A DNA stretch of 64,000 nt from an uncultured Lachnospiraceae bacterium (GCA_910589195.1 CAJUTC010000004.1:74931-138930), one strand, 5' to 3'. Positions 43,623 through 53,181 are shown, counted from the first letter of the stretch. Program-made: numbers and translations. The notes: a model not told the origin generated them from the letters alone.

Positions 43623-44654
43623 ATGAAGATATGGAAAAAAGCTGCTGCTGCCCTGATGGCTGCCCTGATGGCCGGCTTTACCACCGTTCCCGCACTGGCT
43701 GCTGAGGAACGGACAAAAATCGAAAGTGTATCCCTGACCTTCACCGCTTACGATGACAGTGAAGAGTATGGGGAAGTGGAGGTAACCTCAAAAGAGGGAT
43801 CGTTTTCTGTGGAAGATGTGGAATTTCTTTCTAATACTGCCTCCTCCAAATATCCCAGGGTAAAAGTAACCCTGACGGCAGAAGACGGTTATTACTTTGC
43901 CTCCTCCAACAGAAGTTTGTTTACATTAAGCGGAGAGGGCGCATCCTTTTCCAGCGCCAGCCTTCGTAACAGTAAATCTACCATTGTGGTAACAGTACAG
44001 TTAAAGAATTATACGGGCGCCCAGGCGGACGTAGCGGATGATGTAGAATGGGATTACGAAGGAAGCGGTTCCTGGGGCGAAGTAACAAATGCTGGTTATT
44101 ATGAAGTCCGGCTGCGCCGAGGCGGCACTGTAATCGGTGAAATTATGAAAGTAGATGACACTCAGTTTAATTTCTGTAATATGATCACCCAGACTGGAAA
44201 CTACTCGTTCCAGGTTCGTACCGTTAACCGCTATGTATCCGCAAACAAAAGCAAATGGGTAAGCTCGGAACGCTGGAGCGTGGATAGTGAAACCTTACAG
44301 CGGATCCGCAGCAACGCAGCAAATGGCGTAAATAATAACTTATACAGCACCGGCGCCAATGTTTCCGGCAATACCGGAACTACTTCTCCTACTGCCTACA
44401 ACGGATGGCAGCAAAGTCCCAGCGGCTACTGGTACCGCAACGCTGACGGCACCTGGCCCGCATCCTGCTGGCAGCTAATTGATGGCCAGTGGTATTATTT
44501 CAATGCCAGCGGTTATCGGATGACCAGTGAATGGCTCCATCACACAGACGGCAACTGGTATTACTTAGGGCCCAATGGCGCCATGCTTACCAACACCCGC
44601 ACACCGGATAACTGCTATGTAGATGGAAATGGGATCTACATTCCAGGTGTATAA
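43623..44654 (+). CDS. Secreted protein with C-terminal cell-wall-binding (choline-binding-like) repeats
   Basis: A 343-residue protein. A signal peptide (MKIWKKAAAALMAALMAGFT, then TTVPALAAEE) leads a beta-rich domain of about 200 residues (VSLTFTAYDDSEEYGEVEV, then the YEVRLRRGGTVIGEIMKV segment). From about 265 it has glucan/choline-binding repeats: GWQQSPSGYWYRNADGTWP, CWQLIDGQWYYFNASGYRM and WLHHTDGNWYYLGPNGAM. These bind teichoic acid or glucan at the wall. It is probably a surface-attached protein of unknown substrate. A strong terminator follows at 44695. Confidence 0.85.
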   Translation: MKIWKKAAAALMAALMAGFTTVPALAAEERTKIESVSLTFTAYDDSEEYGEVEVTSKEGSFSVEDVEFLSNTASSKYPRVKVTLTAEDGYYFASSNRSLFTLSGEGASFSSASLRNSKSTIVVTVQLKNYTGAQADVADDVEWDYEGSGSWGEVTNAGYYEVRLRRGGTVIGEIMKVDDTQFNFCNMITQTGNYSFQVRTVNRYVSANKSKWVSSERWSVDSETLQRIRSNAANGVNNNLYSTGANVSGNTGTTSPTAYNGWQQSPSGYWYRNADGTWPASCWQLIDGQWYYFNASGYRMTSEWLHHTDGNWYYLGPNGAMLTNTRTPDNCYVDGNGIYIPGV

Positions 44655-44694
44655 AGAAAGATTCCCTTCCTCATCTAAAAAGCAGTATTGTATC

Positions 44695-44728
44695 AAAAAC
44701 GGTTCAAACGAAAGTCTGAACCGTTTTT
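44695..44728. terminator. Bidirectional terminator
   Basis: Arms AAAAACGGTTCA (44695-44706) and TGAACCGTTTTT (44717-44728) form a 12-bp stem with an AACGAAAGTC loop. It serves the cell-wall protein gene and, on the other strand, could serve the acetyltransferase. Confidence 0.85.
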
Positions 44729-44826
44729 CTATTATTTTTCTATCGGTAATCCGTTTTCGCTCTGCTTTATTACGGTTTTCCCTGTTTTCCTTTTTCATCT
44801 TCCGCCCTTCAATAAGCTTCTGCCGC

Positions 44827-45354
44827 CTATCGGCTGCTTCTCTGATACGCCAGCCTCTCCTCCCCATTTTCCAGGTAAATAATTCCGCATTTTTGAAATC
44901 TGTTTTTTTCCAAAACGTGCTGCATTACCTTATTATCACGGTGGGTATCGATTTTTAAATTATCCCACTGTTTTCCGGCCCAGTCAAAGCAAGCCTTTGC
45001 GAACCCTTTACCCTTCCCAGAACTTGCTATCCGGTGGATCACGCCATAAGGCTCCTGGTTCAGCCATTCCCCCTCATAAATCCTATCATAGGCAGGATCC
45101 GTTTCAACCGAAAAATAAAAGGTTCCCATCAGCTCTCCCGCCTGTATCTCTTCTCCTTCTTTCCCGTCCGCCGGCCTTTCCGCCAGGCAAACGTAAGCTT
45201 TTCCTTCCTGAATGCCACGTTTTACAACTTCTTCCGTCGGATAAGAATCCTTCCACTGGTTTGGGTTCCCTGTCGCCTTCATAAACTGCCGGGCCACCAT
45301 ATATACATCCATTAATGCCTTCAGATCATTTAAGTCCGCCTTTTTTATTATCAT
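44827..45354 (-). CDS. GNAT-family N-acetyltransferase
   Basis: About 175 residues. Two adjacent ATGs (45357, 45354) follow GGAGG; the second has the better five-base spacing. The product starts MIIKKADLNDLKALMDVY. The acetyl-CoA site is VIHRIASSGKGKGFAKACFD and the end is NKVMQHVLEKNRFQKCGIIY. It is similar to ribosomal-protein-type or general GNAT enzymes. Acceptor unknown. Confidence 0.8.
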   Translation of the reverse strand: MIIKKADLNDLKALMDVYMVARQFMKATGNPNQWKDSYPTEEVVKRGIQEGKAYVCLAERPADGKEGEEIQAGELMGTFYFSVETDPAYDRIYEGEWLNQEPYGVIHRIASSGKGKGFAKACFDWAGKQWDNLKIDTHRDNKVMQHVLEKNRFQKCGIIYLENGEERLAYQRSSR

Positions 45355-45473
45355 CATTTCCTCCATTCTATGGGTGTTTCACCACATAGCACCCCCCTTT
45401 ATCGGGCGTGCGCCAGTATGGGTGGAAATGGATTTCCCGCACTCTTTTGCCCTCCCGATGTTGAAACACGCTC

Positions 45474-45538
45474 TAGTGTACTGGCATATTCATATTTTGT
45501 CAAATGACTTGCCCAAATATAATCCGGACAGTACACTA
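45474..45538 (-). repeat. 10-bp inverted repeat after the cytidylate kinase-like gene
   Basis: TAGTGTACTG (45474-45483) and CAGTACACTA (45529-45538) are perfect inverted copies with a 45-base middle. The right arm abuts the stop codon. No T-run follows, so its role is unclear. Confidence 0.45.
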
Positions 45539-46132
45539 TTATAAATGTGCCATATAAGCAATCGCCGCATCGATGCATGCTTCCATTCCTGCCTTTTGGC
45601 TGTCAAAACACAGATGGTAATTTTGCGGTTTTCCCCATTCATTTCCTGTATAATACTGGTAATAGTCTTTTCGTTTCTGATCAATCTCCCGAACCCGTTT
45701 TTCCATCTTCTTCCCCTCTTCCTCAGACAACCTTTCTAACTGGAGAAGCCTATGAACCCGTTTTTTTAAATTTGCGTAAAAAAACAGGTTCAGGCACTGT
45801 TCATCCTTTAGCACCATATCTGCGCAGCGGCCTACAATTACACACGGGCCATGCTGGGCCAGACGTCGGATCACCCTGGACTGGGCAATAAAAATCTGGT
45901 CCGACATAGGCACCTCGTAAGTATGGGAAAAGGGCGTATATTCCACTTCTTCTTTTTCCATAAAAGCATTATCATACATTTCAAAAATATGTTCCTCAAT
46001 TTCAATATCCTCAGATGCCATTTTTATTAATTCCTTATCATAAAAAGGGATTCCGAGCCTTTCTGCCAATTGATAGCCAATCTGGCGTCCCCCGCTTCCA
46101 AATTCCCTGCTAATTGTAATCACTTTTGTCAT
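45539..46132 (-). CDS. Cytidylate kinase-like family protein
   Basis: A 197-residue protein. The nucleotide-binding loop is ITISREFGSGGRQIGYQLAE, typical of the cytidylate-kinase-like group rather than true CMP kinase, and is followed by YDKELIKMASED. A central PCVIVGRCADMVL and RVREIDQKRKDYYQYY complete the fold. It is widespread in Clostridia near transport or Fe-S genes. The substrate is not known. It is a single gene, divergent from the aldo/keto reductase. Confidence 0.82.
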   Translation of the reverse strand: MTKVITISREFGSGGRQIGYQLAERLGIPFYDKELIKMASEDIEIEEHIFEMYDNAFMEKEEVEYTPFSHTYEVPMSDQIFIAQSRVIRRLAQHGPCVIVGRCADMVLKDEQCLNLFFYANLKKRVHRLLQLERLSEEEGKKMEKRVREIDQKRKDYYQYYTGNEWGKPQNYHLCFDSQKAGMEACIDAAIAYMAHL

Positions 46133-46329
46133 AAAAGCACCTCCCCAATCTTACTCTTTTGCCATAACAGCTATCTGATAGAATCTCCGCCTTAAATTAT
46201 ATCATAGATTTACAGTAACCGGAACCTGATTTTTTCGTTTCAGCAGGAAACTGAAATCTCATCTTGCTCTTTCCTGAAAATACGGTAGAATATAAGATAA
46301 GACAATATTTACCACAGGAGGATTACCAT

Positions 46330-47355
46330 ATGAATCATTGCGTTACCTTAGGAAGCACCAATATAACGGTAAATAAAAATGGGTTTGGCGCATTGCCTAT
46401 CCAGCGGATTCCTGCCGAAGCATCCACCCATCTTCTGCAAAAAGCATATAAAGGCGGTATCAATTTTTATGATACCGCCCGCGCTTATACGGACAGTGAG
46501 AAAAAACTAGGAGAAGCCCTCCATCATGTCCGGAAGCATATTTATATCGCAACCAAAACCATGGCCACTGATGCAGATGGTTTTTGGAAGGATTTACATA
46601 CCAGCCTAGAAAACCTGAACACCGATTATGTGGATATTTACCAGTTCCATAATCCGGCCTTCTGTCCAAAGCCTGGAGATGGATCCGGTCTTTATGAGGC
46701 CATGTGTCAGGCAAAAGAACAAGGAAAAATCCGTCATATCGGAATTACTAACCATCGTCTGGCCGTGGCCAAAGAAGCAATCCAATCCGGACTTTATGAA
46801 ACCCTTCAATTTCCATTTTCCTATTTGGCAACAGAATCCGATTACGAGCTGGTTCGTATGTGCCATGAGAAAAATATGGGATTCCTGTCTATGAAAGCAT
46901 TGTCCGGAGGCCTGATTACCAATTCCGCCGCCGCTTATGCGTTCCAGGATCAGTTTGGCCATGTACTCCCCATCTGGGGAATCCAGCGGGAATCGGAATT
47001 AGACGAATTCTTAAGCTATATCCCCAATCCCCCGGCTATGACAGAAGAAATTACTGCCCTGATTGAAAACGACCGCCGGGAGCTGGCCGGAAACTTCTGC
47101 CGGGGATGCGGATATTGCATGCCATGCCCTGCAGGGATTGAAATTAATAATTGCGCCCGCATGTCCCTTTTAATCCGGCGTTCTCCTTCTGCCAGCCATT
47201 TAACCGCCCAAGCCCAGGCAAAGATGGAAAAGATTTCCCAATGCCTCCACTGCGGCCAATGCAAATCCAAATGTCCCTACGGCATTGACACGCCAATGCT
47301 GTTAGAAGAAAACTATAAGGATTATCAGGAAATCCTTTCCGGAAAGCCCCTGTAA
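46330..47355 (+). CDS. Aldo/keto reductase with C-terminal 4Fe-4S domain
   Basis: A 341-residue protein from the ATG at 46330, with ACAGGAGGATTACC before it. The AKR barrel shows GGINFYDTARAYTDSEKKLG (catalytic Asp and Tyr), then IYIATKTMA with the Lys, and VDIYQFHNP with the His. The C-terminal 85 residues hold a ferredoxin-like domain with FCRGCGYCMPCPAGIEI and CLHCGQCKSKCPYGIDT. This type is common in Clostridia and probably reduces an aldehyde or ketone with NAD(P)H and Fe-S-mediated electrons. Substrate unknown. Confidence 0.88.
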   Translation: MNHCVTLGSTNITVNKNGFGALPIQRIPAEASTHLLQKAYKGGINFYDTARAYTDSEKKLGEALHHVRKHIYIATKTMATDADGFWKDLHTSLENLNTDYVDIYQFHNPAFCPKPGDGSGLYEAMCQAKEQGKIRHIGITNHRLAVAKEAIQSGLYETLQFPFSYLATESDYELVRMCHEKNMGFLSMKALSGGLITNSAAAYAFQDQFGHVLPIWGIQRESELDEFLSYIPNPPAMTEEITALIENDRRELAGNFCRGCGYCMPCPAGIEINNCARMSLLIRRSPSASHLTAQAQAKMEKISQCLHCGQCKSKCPYGIDTPMLLEENYKDYQEILSGKPL

Positions 47356-47415
47356 TGCAAAACGGTGTTTGCGTCTTACTTTCTGCCAGTTTCATGAACC
47401 GGAGTGGAATGCTGC

Positions 47416-48651
47416 TTACCGATTGTACCGGAACCCTGCATATGCATCCATTCCGTGTTCATGAATATCCAGGCCTTCTAGTTGCTCTTGATCCGTAACC
47501 CGAAGGCCTGTTGTTTTATCTATCACTTTAAACACAAGGAACATGGTAGCAGCAGTCCAGGCAAGCACTGCCACCGTGCCAATAAGCTGTATGTTCAACT
47601 GGGAAAAGCCTCCGCCATAAAACAGACCGGCTATCTCATTCTCAGGCGCTGAGGGGGTGGCAAATAGACCGACCGCAATGGTTCCCCAGACGCCATTACA
47701 AAAATGAACCGCAACCGCGCCTACCGGATCATCTACATGAATAACATAATCACAGAACCAAACGCCAAATACTACCAAGATTCCGGATACAATACCGATT
47801 GCAAGAGAGCCCAGGGCGTCGGTTACATCGCATCCGGCGGTAATGGCAACCAATCCGGCCAAGGACGCATTTAAGCACATAGACACATCCGGCTTTTTGT
47901 ATTTCATCCAGGTAACAATCATACAAGTTACCGTCGCAACCGCCGGGGCAATCGTGGTAGTTGCGAAAATAGAGGCAAGCTGAGGTCCTGATGTTGCCGC
48001 GGCACCGTTAAATCCATACCATCCAAACCATAAAATAAAACAGCCCAGGGCTCCGATAACAATGTTATGGCCGGGAATGGCATTCGGTGTTCCATCCGGA
48101 TTATATTTGCCGATACGCGGCCCCAGCAAGGCCGCGCCCAGCAGCGCTGAGGTTCCTCCTACCATATGAATTGCGCAGGAACCGGCAAAATCATGAAACC
48201 CTCTTACAGCCAGCCATCCGCCGCCCCAAATCCAATGGGCTTCAATCGGGTATACCACCAGGGAAATAACCGCTGAATAAATACAGTAGGAAATAAATTT
48301 CGTCCGCTCTGCCATCGCGCCAGATACAATGGTCGCTGTGGTTGCGCAGAATACCAGATTAAACACAAAATTTGACCAGTCAAAATTCGCATAGTCCGTA
48401 ATAATTCCCAATGTAGGAATTCCGATAAAGCCACCCAGGGCATCTTCCCCAAGCAAAAGGCCAAAACCCAGAAACATAAAAACAACGGTTCCAATGCAGA
48501 AATCCATCAAGTTTTTCATAATAATATTGCCTGCGTTTTTTGCCCTGGTAAATCCCGTTTCCACCATGGCAAAACCAGCCTGCATAAAAAATACGAAAGC
48601 AGCTCCTATTAAGTACCAAATTCCAAAAATTTCCTTTAACATTACTTCCAT
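47416..48651 (-). CDS. amt: Ammonium transporter Amt
   Basis: A 411-residue protein from the ATG at 48651 (MEVMLKEIFGIWYLIG), with GGAGGAAATGTT before it. Eleven spans are visible. Family motifs include FFMQAGFAMVETGFTRAKNA, the pore His in SCAIHMVGGTSALLGAALLG and PGHNIVIGALGCFILWFGWY, and the second His in AVAVHFCNGVWGTIAVGLF. It conducts ammonium when nitrogen is scarce. The PII gene lies upstream in the same direction, with an attenuator-like hairpin between. Confidence 0.95.
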   Translation of the reverse strand: MEVMLKEIFGIWYLIGAAFVFFMQAGFAMVETGFTRAKNAGNIIMKNLMDFCIGTVVFMFLGFGLLLGEDALGGFIGIPTLGIITDYANFDWSNFVFNLVFCATTATIVSGAMAERTKFISYCIYSAVISLVVYPIEAHWIWGGGWLAVRGFHDFAGSCAIHMVGGTSALLGAALLGPRIGKYNPDGTPNAIPGHNIVIGALGCFILWFGWYGFNGAAATSGPQLASIFATTTIAPAVATVTCMIVTWMKYKKPDVSMCLNASLAGLVAITAGCDVTDALGSLAIGIVSGILVVFGVWFCDYVIHVDDPVGAVAVHFCNGVWGTIAVGLFATPSAPENEIAGLFYGGGFSQLNIQLIGTVAVLAWTAATMFLVFKVIDKTTGLRVTDQEQLEGLDIHEHGMDAYAGFRYNR

Positions 48652-48822
48652 AACATTTCCTCCTCTAACATAATCCGTTCCCACAGCTTCTTAACCGCCA
48701 CCGTTCTTCCGGGATTTCTTTGCCTTCCATAAAAAGTCGCTACAATCTGCCATCCAAAGAAAGACCACATCTTATTCCCATGAAGATTCCGGCGCTTTTG
48801 ACACCTGAATCTTATAAATTAA

Positions 48823-48864
48823 AAAGGAGAGAACAGCAGCTTTCGCTCCACTGTTATCTCCTTT
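48823..48864 (-). terminator. Hairpin between the PII and amt genes
   Basis: On the minus strand AAAGGAGATAACAGTGGAG pairs with GCTGCTGTTCTCTCC, followed by TTTTTAATTT. It may lower or condition amt expression relative to the PII gene. Confidence 0.65.
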
Positions 48865-48911
48865 GATAATCGGATACCCTGTATGAAGTTTGATTACGGT
48901 TTCGGCCTTTC

Positions 48912-49250
48912 CTACAAAGCCTGTTGGCCATGCTCTCCAGTACGGATCCGGATTGCGTCCTGCACTTCGTACACAAAAATCTTTCCGTCACCGTAATTTC
49001 CTGTATTAATTTCTTTTACTACCTTGTCAATAATAATTTCGGCAGTTTCCTCTGATACAACGGTTTCTACTTTTACTTTTGGAAGCAGGTTCACCACATA
49101 TTTGGTGCCTCGATACATCTGAGTATATCCTTTCTGATTGCCATAGCCCATAATATTGCTTACCATAATACCGTTAGCCTGGCATTCTTCCAAAATCTTC
49201 TTCAGACTTTCCAACCGTTCTGATTTGATTATGATTTCCAATTTTTTCAT
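48912..49250 (-). CDS. glnK: PII nitrogen regulatory protein (GlnK/GlnB type)
   Basis: A 112-residue protein from the ATG at 49250, after GGAGGAGAACTGT. It has the PII signatures GYGNQKGYTQMYRGTKYVV, with the T-loop Tyr in MYRG, and the C-terminal TGNYGDGKIFVYEVQDAIRIR. The protein senses ATP, ADP and 2-oxoglutarate and should gate the Amt channel encoded downstream. A 13-bp hairpin lies in its leader. Confidence 0.93.
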   Translation of the reverse strand: MKKLEIIIKSERLESLKKILEECQANGIMVSNIMGYGNQKGYTQMYRGTKYVVNLLPKVKVETVVSEETAEIIIDKVVKEINTGNYGDGKIFVYEVQDAIRIRTGEHGQQAL

Positions 49251-49304
49251 ACAGTTCTCCTCCTTCACTCTTCCATCTGCCCTTATCTCGCCACATGTGG
49301 GATA

Positions 49305-49348
49305 TGCAAAACGAGGGCATTTCCTTTCAGAAACACCCTCGTTTTGCA
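49305..49348 (-). promoter_or_regulatory. 13-bp hairpin in the PII gene leader
   Basis: TGCAAAACGAGGG (49305-49317) and CCCTCGTTTTGCA (49336-49348) pair perfectly around an 18-base loop, 55 bases before the start codon. The hairpin has no T-run after it on the minus strand and could be an operator or an RNA regulator site. Confidence 0.55.
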
Positions 49349-49472
49349 TGAAATTATTATGGCATAAAGACAGGCATTCTGTCAAACATCTTTTTGACGA
49401 AAAACCAGTTCCCATTTCCAAAATTTCTGTAACTTTTTACCATTTATTGTGTATTAAGCCGATAATTTCTTT

Positions 49473-50684
49473 TTATTCCTCTCCGGCTTTAAAATTGTAA
49501 ATCGGTCGGATCCGGTTTACAATCTTAGCCGTTTCTCCAATATTTTCCACAATCTCCTCAATCCCTTTATATGCCATTGGACATTCATCCAACGTTTCCG
49601 TATTGACCGAAGTGGTATAGATCCCCTTCATCTGCTTTTTATATTCCGACACGGTGAAGGACTGTTTTGCCTGCGCCCTGGACATCAGCCGCCCGGCTCC
49701 ATGGGGCGCGGAACAGTTCCAGTCTTCATTGCCTTTTCCAACGCAAATCAGAGAGCCGTCCCGCATATTGATGGGAATCAAAAGCTTTTCCCCAGAACGG
49801 GCAGATACCGCGCCCTTGCGCAGGATCATAGCCTCTGTATCAATATAATTGTGGATCGTCGTAAATTCTTCCTCTACCTTTAGCTTCATTCCTCGTATGA
49901 TTTCATCCATCATAGCCTTCCGATTCAGCATAGCAAACTGCTGAACCAGCTTCATGTCATGAATATAGTCCTCCATCAAGGCACCGTTTACATACGCCAA
50001 TGGTTTCGGGATCTTGGTCAGTACCTGTGCCTTCCGCTTCCTTATGGCCCGCTGGATTTCCTTCTCCCTTCCTGACATTTTATATTCCGCAATCATACGG
50101 TTTATATCTGCCTTTGTATTTTCATTTAAAGACTGGTACGCTAATTCCTGATAATACTGGGCTACTTCCAGACCCAAATGCCGGGATCCGGAATGAATGA
50201 CCAGGTAAAGCCTTCCTTCCTCATCTTTATCTGCCTCAATAAAATGATTTCCCCCTCCCAGCGTTCCCAACGACAATGCTGCGCGATTCACCTGGATTAA
50301 GCCTTTCCGCAGGCAGCGAAGCTCCTGTAAATCAATCTCCTCATAAAAATGATGAGGTTTTTCCCGAATCCGGAAACCTGCTGGGATCTTTTCATAGATT
50401 AATTTGTCAAGCTTTTCCAATTCTATATGCTTATTCCGGATCCGGATCGTTTCCATTCCGCATCCGATATCCACCCCTACCAAGTTTGGCACTACCGTAT
50501 CCCGGATCGTCATTGTAGTACCAATGGTACACCCAGCTCCCGCATGGACATCAGGCATAATCCGAATTTTCAGATCCTTTACATATTCCTGGTCACACAG
50601 AAGCTTGATCTGGCCTTTGGCCGTTTCTTCTATGTGATCCGTATAGACCTTTGCCATGTTATACATTCCCTCGATAATCTGCAT
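49473..50684 (-). CDS. rtcB: RNA-splicing ligase RtcB
   Basis: A 403-residue protein from the ATG at 50684, after AAGGGGAAAC. It has the RtcB catalytic motifs MPDVHAGAGCTIGTTM, LVGVDIGCGMETIR, LGTLGGGNHFIEAD, LVIHSGSRHLGLEVAQ, VEEEFTTIHNYID and WNCSAPHGAGRLMSRAQ. It joins a 2',3'-cyclic phosphate to a 5'-OH RNA end using GTP and Mn. It is shorter than archaeal RtcB, as is usual for the bacterial type. Its start overlaps the transporter gene by 26 bases, so the two are probably co-translated. Confidence 0.94.
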   Translation of the reverse strand: MQIIEGMYNMAKVYTDHIEETAKGQIKLLCDQEYVKDLKIRIMPDVHAGAGCTIGTTMTIRDTVVPNLVGVDIGCGMETIRIRNKHIELEKLDKLIYEKIPAGFRIREKPHHFYEEIDLQELRCLRKGLIQVNRAALSLGTLGGGNHFIEADKDEEGRLYLVIHSGSRHLGLEVAQYYQELAYQSLNENTKADINRMIAEYKMSGREKEIQRAIRKRKAQVLTKIPKPLAYVNGALMEDYIHDMKLVQQFAMLNRKAMMDEIIRGMKLKVEEEFTTIHNYIDTEAMILRKGAVSARSGEKLLIPINMRDGSLICVGKGNEDWNCSAPHGAGRLMSRAQAKQSFTVSEYKKQMKGIYTTSVNTETLDECPMAYKGIEEIVENIGETAKIVNRIRPIYNFKAGEE

Positions 50685-52137
50685 GTTTCCCCTTTCTTGC
50701 ACAGATAACGATAAACCCTAAAAGCAAAAGCGCCACTGCCATCCAACCTGCCAGCCTTGCCGTGCTGCCATTCCGGAACATATCATAATACCCTTTTAGA
50801 TAGATAAAAATAATAATTGCCGGAACGCAGTAAGACATATACCACCTTAACCCTTTTGGAAAGGACATCCCTTCCCCTGCGTTAACTTCCTTTAAAAAAG
50901 CGTCCCAGCCCCATCCATTCCTGCTTGTACAGAACAGTACATAGCCAAGGCTGCCTAACGGGAGCAGGTTATTAGAAACAATAAAATCCTCTAAATCCAT
51001 AATAGTAGTTCCGGCTCCTAATGGCTGGATTCCGGAAAGCAGATTAAAGCCCAGAACACAAGGCATACTTAACAGACAGACTAAAACTCCGCTGACAAGC
51101 ACACTTTTTTTCCGCGGCCAATTAAATAAATCCATATTAAACGAAATCAGATTCTCAAAAACCGCAATAATGGTACTCAGCGCCGCAAAGGATAAGAAAA
51201 GGAAAAATAATCCGCTCCATATTCTTCCCCCTGCCATTTGAGCAAAAATATTTGGCAGGGTAATAAATACCAGGCTGGGGCCTGCCCCCGGTTCGATTCC
51301 AAAGGAAAAACAAGCTGGAATTATAATAAATCCTGCCATCAGCGCCACAAACGTATCCAAAACCGTAATACTGACCGCCTCTCCTGTCAAGCTTCTGTCC
51401 TTATTTAAATAACTTCCAAAAATCAGCATGGCGCCAATTCCGATGGATAAGGTAAAAAAAGATTGGCTTAACGCACCAAACACCACATTTCCAATTCCGT
51501 TCTCCACCATTTTCTTAAAATCCGGAATCAGATAAAACCGGATCCCTTCTTCTGCCCCGTCCATAAAGAAGGAGTGGGCAGCCAGCACCAGCATGATCAT
51601 CAAAAGCGCGGACATCATTCCCTTTGACACCCGTTCAATCCCATTTTTTAGGCCGTAAAGGCATACGGCAAAGCCAATGATACAGACCAAAAGGGTCCAA
51701 AAAATCATAAGGCTGGGATTTAACAGCATTTCATTAAACGCATTTGCTACCTGCTCTGTTCCGGCGCCTGCAAAGTCGCCCCGGATGCTGCGAACACAGT
51801 AAAACAGCATCCAGCCTCCTACCATGGTATAAAACATCATCAGCATGTAGCATCCCACAATCCCAATTGCTTTCAGCCAATGCCAGTGGCTTTTCTTTGG
51901 CTCCAGCACTTCAAATCCGGCAGCTACACTGCGGCGGCTTCCCCGTCCTACCGCAAATTCACATACCAAAACAGGGATCCCCAGCATTACCAGAAACACC
52001 AAATAAATCAAAATAAAGGCAGCGCCTCCGTATTCTCCACACATATACGGGAATTTCCATACGTTCCCTAGACCGATAGCACAGCCTGCCGATACTAAAA
52101 TAAAACCAAGCCGTGATCCAAATTTTTCTCTTTCCAT
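50659..52137 (-). CDS. Sodium-dependent NSS/SNF-family transporter
   Basis: A 492-residue protein with AGGTTACAAATG at the start. The first span carries the family signature FGSRLGFILVSAGCAIGLGNVWKFPY (Na+ site). Other motifs are GSYLNKDRSL and FVALMAGFIIIPACF. Twelve spans fold as in LeuT. It moves an amino acid or related solute with sodium. The substrate cannot be read. It overlaps rtcB by 26 bases. Confidence 0.9.
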   Translation of the reverse strand: MEREKFGSRLGFILVSAGCAIGLGNVWKFPYMCGEYGGAAFILIYLVFLVMLGIPVLVCEFAVGRGSRRSVAAGFEVLEPKKSHWHWLKAIGIVGCYMLMMFYTMVGGWMLFYCVRSIRGDFAGAGTEQVANAFNEMLLNPSLMIFWTLLVCIIGFAVCLYGLKNGIERVSKGMMSALLMIMLVLAAHSFFMDGAEEGIRFYLIPDFKKMVENGIGNVVFGALSQSFFTLSIGIGAMLIFGSYLNKDRSLTGEAVSITVLDTFVALMAGFIIIPACFSFGIEPGAGPSLVFITLPNIFAQMAGGRIWSGLFFLFLSFAALSTIIAVFENLISFNMDLFNWPRKKSVLVSGVLVCLLSMPCVLGFNLLSGIQPLGAGTTIMDLEDFIVSNNLLPLGSLGYVLFCTSRNGWGWDAFLKEVNAGEGMSFPKGLRWYMSYCVPAIIIFIYLKGYYDMFRNGSTARLAGWMAVALLLLGFIVICARKGKHADYRGNV

Positions 52138-52458
52138 TTGTAACCTCCATAAGAAAATTAGAATGTCCTTTCATAAAAAGCTGTCGCCGGAAGCTTTTAA
52201 GTTCTATTATAATTCAGACCCTTTCTGATTGCAACGAAAGAATTTAGGTCAAAAAAATCCTGCCTGTTTTCTGCGCATCCCCCGGAGGGTTTACAGGAAC
52301 CCCTTTCATTCATGGTAACATCACCACGGCAAACATGAGGGAGTACTGTAAACAAGCTTATATACCAATATCTAGAATAAAGTGAGCGCATTGCACCTTT
52401 TGGCACCTGAACCCTATAAAGCAAAAAAGTCCCCCGCCCAAAAGCGGAAGACCCTCTT
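52138..52458. other. Gap after the ABC importer operon
   Basis: No gene is supported. It contains the terminator of the upstream importer (52422-52455) and a weak repeat near 52160-52200, then about 200 bases without clear structure. Confidence 0.4.
52422..52455 (-). terminator. Terminator of the amino acid ABC importer operon
   Basis: On the minus strand GTCTTCCGC and GCGGGGGAC pair with two G-U pairs around TTTTGG, followed by TTTTTTGC. It lies just after the ATPase stop. Confidence 0.7.
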
Positions 52459-53181
52459 TTATAGCACTTTTTCCAAAAAGGATTTGGCACGCTCGCTTTC
52501 CGGTTCTCCGAAAAATTTCTCCGGCGGGCTATCCTCTAAAATCTGGCCGTCATCAATAAAGCAAATCCGATCTGATACTTCCCTTGCAAATCCCATTTCA
52601 TGCGTTACCAAAGCCATGGTAATTCCTGTATGGGCCAACTCTTTGATTACCTCCAGCACTTCCTTTACCATCTCCGGATCCAATGCGGAAGTAGGTTCGT
52701 CAAACAGCATAATCTTAGGCTCCATAGCTAACGCTCTTGCTATAGCAATCCGCTGCTTCTGGCCGCCAGAAAGTTTTCCCGGATAAGACTCTGCCTTATC
52801 TGTCAGTCCTACCAGTTTTAAAAGCTCCATGGATTTTTTCTGCGCTTCCTCTTTAGACAGTTTATTTACCCGGATCGGCGCATAGGTCATATTTTCCATC
52901 ACCGTCATATGGGGAAATAAGTTAAAATGCTGAAACACCATACCGATATTCTTTCGAATATTCTGGACATCCGTCTTTGGCTGTGTGATATCCTGCCCTT
53001 CGATCATAACCTGTCCCTTTGTTGGCCTTTCCAACAGGTTAATACATCGAAGGATTGTGGATTTCCCTGAACCAGAAGGGCCGATTAATGTAACCACCTG
53101 TCCTTTTTTGATCGTGAAATTAATCCCCTTTAAAACCTTAAGTTTCCCGAAATCCTTATACACGTTACGCAGCTCGATCAC
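52459..53181 (-). CDS. Polar amino acid ABC transporter ATPase (GlnQ-like)
   Basis: A 240-residue protein. Walker A is TLIGPSGSGKSTILR, signature KLSGGQKQRIAIARALAM, Walker B IMLFDEPTSALDPEMV and the switch MALVTHEMGFAREVSDR. It powers uptake through the adjacent permease. The gene order is binding protein, permease, ATPase, with short gaps, typical of this importer group. Its start overlaps the permease stop by 17 bases. Confidence 0.93.
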   Translation of the reverse strand: MIELRNVYKDFGKLKVLKGINFTIKKGQVVTLIGPSGSGKSTILRCINLLERPTKGQVMIEGQDITQPKTDVQNIRKNIGMVFQHFNLFPHMTVMENMTYAPIRVNKLSKEEAQKKSMELLKLVGLTDKAESYPGKLSGGQKQRIAIARALAMEPKIMLFDEPTSALDPEMVKEVLEVIKELAHTGITMALVTHEMGFAREVSDRICFIDDGQILEDSPPEKFFGEPESERAKSFLEKVL

